From positions 18,617,001 to 18,681,000 of the forward strand of contig NC_058042.1 of NCBI RefSeq assembly GCF_020085105.1: DNA of 64,000 nt, written 5' to 3'. Within the stretch, counting starts at the first letter, position 1. The number at the start of each line of letters is the position of its first letter. The notes under the pieces were generated by a model. The model did no database searches, had not been told where the DNA came from, and was given only the letters and a program-made list of their open reading frames with translations. Both the position numbers and the translations under genes were made by a program. Below are positions 60,331 to 64,000 of the stretch, piece by piece. This DNA comes from Siniperca chuatsi (lineage: Eukaryota; Chordata; Actinopteri; Centrarchiformes; Sinipercidae).

Positions 60331-61755
60331 ATGGATCCCGATAGCCCACATAGTCCAGACGGAGAGACCGTCATGCCAGACCAGAACCCCAAATACCAGA
60401 GGAGTCTGAGGAGCCTAAACGTGCTCGCCACGAGGTTTGTCAGGTTGTTACAAGAAGCTGAAGGCGGCGTGCTGGACCTCAAAGACGTAAGTGAGACGAG
60501 ACCAATCAGTCACACAGTACAACAAACACTGATCCAAACACCATAATGTTTCATCATATTTGGACAATGAATAAAATGACACTTTTAGATTTCTTTTTGA
60601 CTGTTGTATGTGATGTAACTGTATCTGGACCAGGGCTACAAACGCCTGCACAATAAATGTATTACATTTCAGTATCATAAAACACAAAATATACATACAC
60701 CCAGTTGGTCATACCTACAGAACACCTTCAAAAGTTTTAATGTAACTTAAAATTCTGCATCTTATTTCCCATGATTGTCAGTGTTCACAGTGTGATGCAC
60801 AGATGCTTTGTCAGAAAGGTGTGACTGTTCATACCTCAGTGTTTCTGTCTACTATAACCAAATGTGAAACAAAGTGGGGGAAGAAAGTTTACTTAATACA
60901 GATTTAGATCTTTTAGGAACTAAAGCCCTCAGATTTTTATTTCATATTACATTTAAGTAAAAACCTCCAAAATTACATTAGATTTCATTCATGTAACAGA
61001 AGCTGTTGTCTGAAGCAACTGTCAATAAGTACATTTGACCTCCTTTGGAACAAAAGCTCAATGTTATCAAAATTGTAAGTGTATCCCTCCTAAACAAACA
61101 ACTAAGAGTGTGTTGAGAGCTTGATTGGGTTTTTTGAAAGCAGGTTTGGACTTTTAATATCCACTGTTTAATTGATCTCTGAATTGCAAGCAGATCCCCT
61201 GAGACACCCAGATCATAGACTGTGTGGACATTTGTGAAAGAAAAATTCTGATAGGATGAGGCTATGGAGGCTGTGGTGGATAAATGTTTTTTCTTTGTGT
61301 GTGTGTGTGTGTGTGTGTGTTCTTTTAGGCTGTCAGGGTCCTGGCTGTCGGACAGAAAAGGCGAATATATGACATCACGAATGTGCTGGAGGGCGTTGGT
61401 CTGATTGTGAAAATGTCCAAGAGCATTGTAAAGTGGAAGTAAGTTTTTAACCCTGCCTTGTGTGCATGCATTTGGATATGCATGTGTGCCAAGTGTATGA
61501 TGCAAAATATGTTTTACAATATAACACATATGCCTTTTCTAAATGAGGGGTACAATGCCAGGCGAAAATGGACACCAGTTAAACAAGAGAATGATAGAGT
61601 TAAAGTCTGAGCTGGAGGACTTGGAGCAGAAGGAACATATGTTGGACCAGCAGAAATTCTGGGTTGAACAGAGCGTCAGGAACACAACAGAAGACTGCAG
61701 CAAATATCCTTTTTACAAAAAACATAGCAAAGAGTGCAGAAATGTAAGTATATGT

Positions 61756-61787
<32 letters not shown>

Positions 61788-64000
61788 AATAGAAAATGAG
61801 ATGTTGGACAGTAGATTTAGATCAGATCAGATTTCATATGGTTTATTCTTTTATGACACAAATGCTGTACTTTCTTTTGCAAAAGAAAGTATATCGTGCA
61901 GGCCTGCTACTTTCTGACACACTGACAGAATCCTAACAAAATATTTTTGAATGCAATTAAATTAGACCTTAACTCAAGTCAACTCTGACCTATGTGAATC
62001 ATGAAGACATCTGCAACTGCTTCAGTGGTAATGTATAATCATTCTTGCCTTTTTAACAGTTACTCTTGTTTACATTTTTGTGTCAGCATAATTTTGATAC
62101 AGTTGAAAATCCAAGTGGAGGACGCAATGAGTGTCATTAGAGTGAAATACAAATCCTAGCCCTGCTTTTTGACGAATATATCTCCTCAGCACATTTCTTC
62201 CTCTCTCATCTCTGCTGCTGTTGAGTTGAAGTGATTTAAAGTATCTGTAGGAAAACTCAGAGAATAGTGTGTTCCAAGTTTTTGACTGTAAATGTACATC
62301 AAAGCATGTGAAACAATTGGGACATTAGGGACTTTTCATGAAGTCCACATATGAGGTAAATCAAAGTTAAAAACTGTTACTTCTCATTGATTTCCCTTAC
62401 TAGATTGATACCAGAGAGATGTGTTACAGGAGAATTTTAAGCTCTGACTAGGCAAGATATAGAGTTATAAAATTAGGTTGCAGCTCCGAATCAGCTGATG
62501 TTTTGGTGATTCAGTGTATTTTCCTAGTTGGACTAACATCAACACAGCTGTGCTCATGCTGGCACATGCGTCACCACAACAGCTGACATTATTGCAGTTT
62601 GTTTAGAGTAGAGGCAAACAGAACTACACATTTCTTTTTGCTAAAAATACATAAAGACCAAACAAAATTATTGTCTTTTGACCAATGATTTTTACTCTCT
62701 TCTTTCTCCAGGCCATACTCTCTTGGCAGTGCGAGCGCCATCTGGCACTCAGCTAGATGTTCCCATTCCCAAAGCTGTAAGTTCTACTTCATTGGAACCC
62801 ACTGTAGGTTCTTCTTTTAGGCTTCCTTTAATTCAGATGAGATGATTCAGTATGTGCATGCATCTTTCTTTCAGGTCCAGAACAGCCCAGCAAAGTACCA
62901 GATCCATCTGAAAAGCACCAATGGGCCGATAGATGTCCTACTTCTTAACAAAGGCTCTGTCAGCTCTGATCCTGTCGTACTGCCAGTCCCACCGTCTGAA
63001 GAAATTTTACGGAACGCCAAATCAGCCATGTCCACTTCATATGAGACAGAAAGCAGTATTACACCTTGTCAGGCTTCAGCTAATACCAAACATAGCACCA
63101 GATCTATACGAACGGCCATGGAGGACACGCGGTGTCTTCAGGCATCGTCGTTTCTAAAAGCTGTGCCTAACAGGACTGATGCATCTGAATGTGAGTATTT
63201 TAGTTTGTACAATTTCTGGAGTGTGTTTTTGTTGATATGCCACTGAAAGAGAAACCTAATACTCCATCTTAGCTTGAAATCAACCCCTTCCCATATTGAT
63301 CCAACGTCTAGATTGGAGAGAATATGACTTTGCTTTGAACTTCAGGGCCATGAAGAACAAAACAACGACATTGATTTTTTTCCCGCAGTTACTCCGTTTC
63401 CTCTGGTACGAGGCAAAGAACTGCTGTTGCAACGACGACTTTAGTTTGAGACCAGAGTCAGTTAATTGAGCAGTATAAAAAGTGGCATGTAAATTACTAA
63501 ATCAAAAAAGTGGATTTAATATTAAGTTAAAAACACCATTTATTTATAACACTGATCAGGTTAATACGTGACCAACATTACTGCTGGTAAAATAGCTTTT
63601 TAGCATCGCTAGTACTCCTTATCTGAACTGAAGAGGAGATAGCACAGACGTCAAGCTCTTCCTTCACTGACTGATGAAAACAGTTTATCAGTTATATATC
63701 TCAGTGGTTGCTGGTTATACAATATATTTCTCTGTGTCTTTGGTTATATCTTGCATGCTCACACAATAATGTGTTCATGCCTTATGCATGTTTCTTTCAT
63801 TGCTGAGGGCATTTACATTGATTTGTGATTTAATATTTTTTTCCAGTGCGAGATTTATCAAAAGACCGGGGGCACCTACTACACCCAACCAAAGGTAGGG
63901 CCCTTGTTGTATCTTGTATCTCTGAATTATTTATTTTCATATGAAATATGATTAAGTGTGTCTTCCCTCATTTTGTAGAAATAATGAATGCAGATCTAAT
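60331..64000 (+). CDS. E2F4/E2F5-family transcription factor, 3' end outside the window
   Basis: Nuclear winged-helix factor that pairs with a DP subunit and usually represses cell-cycle genes with p107/p130. Exons: 60331-60486, 61329-61438, 61548-61743, 61979-62027, 62712-62776, 62875-63190, 63847-63894, 63979->64000; phases match throughout. The DNA-binding domain spans about residues 22-90 ([38 protein letters not shown] at 61-78). A leucine-rich coiled coil follows ([20 protein letters not shown] is close), then the marked box ([20 protein letters not shown] and [19 protein letters not shown]). The short N-terminus without a cyclin-A-binding region excludes E2F1-3. Marked-box wording leans to E2F5, while the human-16q gene neighbourhood leans to E2F4, so I give no symbol. 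The pocket-protein-binding C-terminus lies beyond the window; the last exon begins EIMNADL. About 12 extra residues precede the marked box. Confidence 0.9.
61296..61320. repeat. (GT)n microsatellite next to an E2F splice acceptor
   Basis: About 12 GT units ending 8 bases before the exon 2 start at 61329, i.e. inside the region that normally holds the pyrimidine tract. Confidence 0.95.
61765..61789. repeat. Poly-A run in an E2F intron
   Basis: About 25 consecutive A residues shortly after the exon 3 donor. It may be a retroelement tail or simple replication slippage; no element is recognisable in front of it. Confidence 0.9.

Noticed and set aside
60978..61529. 183-codon open frame on the minus strand
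   Set aside because: It runs antisense across E2F exon 2 and through the GT microsatellite, which supplies an HTHT run; a shadow frame.

Overview
The window is vertebrate nuclear DNA, almost certainly from a percomorph-type teleost fish. The genes are split into short exons with GT/AG borders, and the proteins closely resemble vertebrate orthologues with fish-like differences. The spacers hold tRNA-derived SINE tails, L2-type LINE remnants, Tc1 copies, many short inverted-repeat (MITE-like) elements and dense CA/TG microsatellites. I see no bacterial or viral gene, CRISPR array or stand-alone tRNA/rRNA gene.

Layout. 1-9.9 kb: no recognised gene; repeats, plus a doubtful pair of spliced exons at 1516-2671. 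9.92-21.6 kb (+): calb2 (calretinin), 11 exons, 271 aa, complete. 22-27.7 kb: repeat-bearing spacer. 27.79-39.34 kb (+): got2 (mitochondrial aspartate aminotransferase), 10 exons, 428 aa, complete. 41.5-49.4 kb (+): slc38a7 (SNAT7, lysosomal glutamine/asparagine transporter), 11 coding exons, 456 aa, probably preceded by non-coding exons with short uORFs. 52.3-57.4 kb (-): ctsa (cathepsin A, lysosomal serine carboxypeptidase), 11 exons, 463 aa, complete, convergent with slc38a7. 60.33 kb to the window end (+): an E2F4/E2F5-family transcription factor, 8 exons seen, cut by the window edge and divergent from ctsa. I rebuilt all exon borders by hand from splice sites and reading phase; every complete CDS closes in frame.

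How the genes relate. They are independent vertebrate genes. got2, slc38a7 and calb2 all lie on human 16q, so the block is probably ancient synteny. Two adjacent genes act in the lysosome: slc38a7 exports amino acids freed by proteolysis, and ctsa is a lysosomal protease. Each has a CACGTG E-box near its likely promoter: a perfect CLEAR palindrome (GTCACGTGAC) upstream of slc38a7 and a near-perfect one upstream of ctsa, suggesting shared TFEB/MiT control. got2 has a full CRE palindrome about 90 bp before its start codon.

I found no convincing new biological system. The best second looks are the paired CLEAR-type sites, the extra segment before the E2F marked box, a 14-bp hairpin beside a tandem copy in calb2 intron 1, several nested transposon insertions, a foldback element in the 5' region of slc38a7, and a GC-elevated unexplained block in got2 intron 7.
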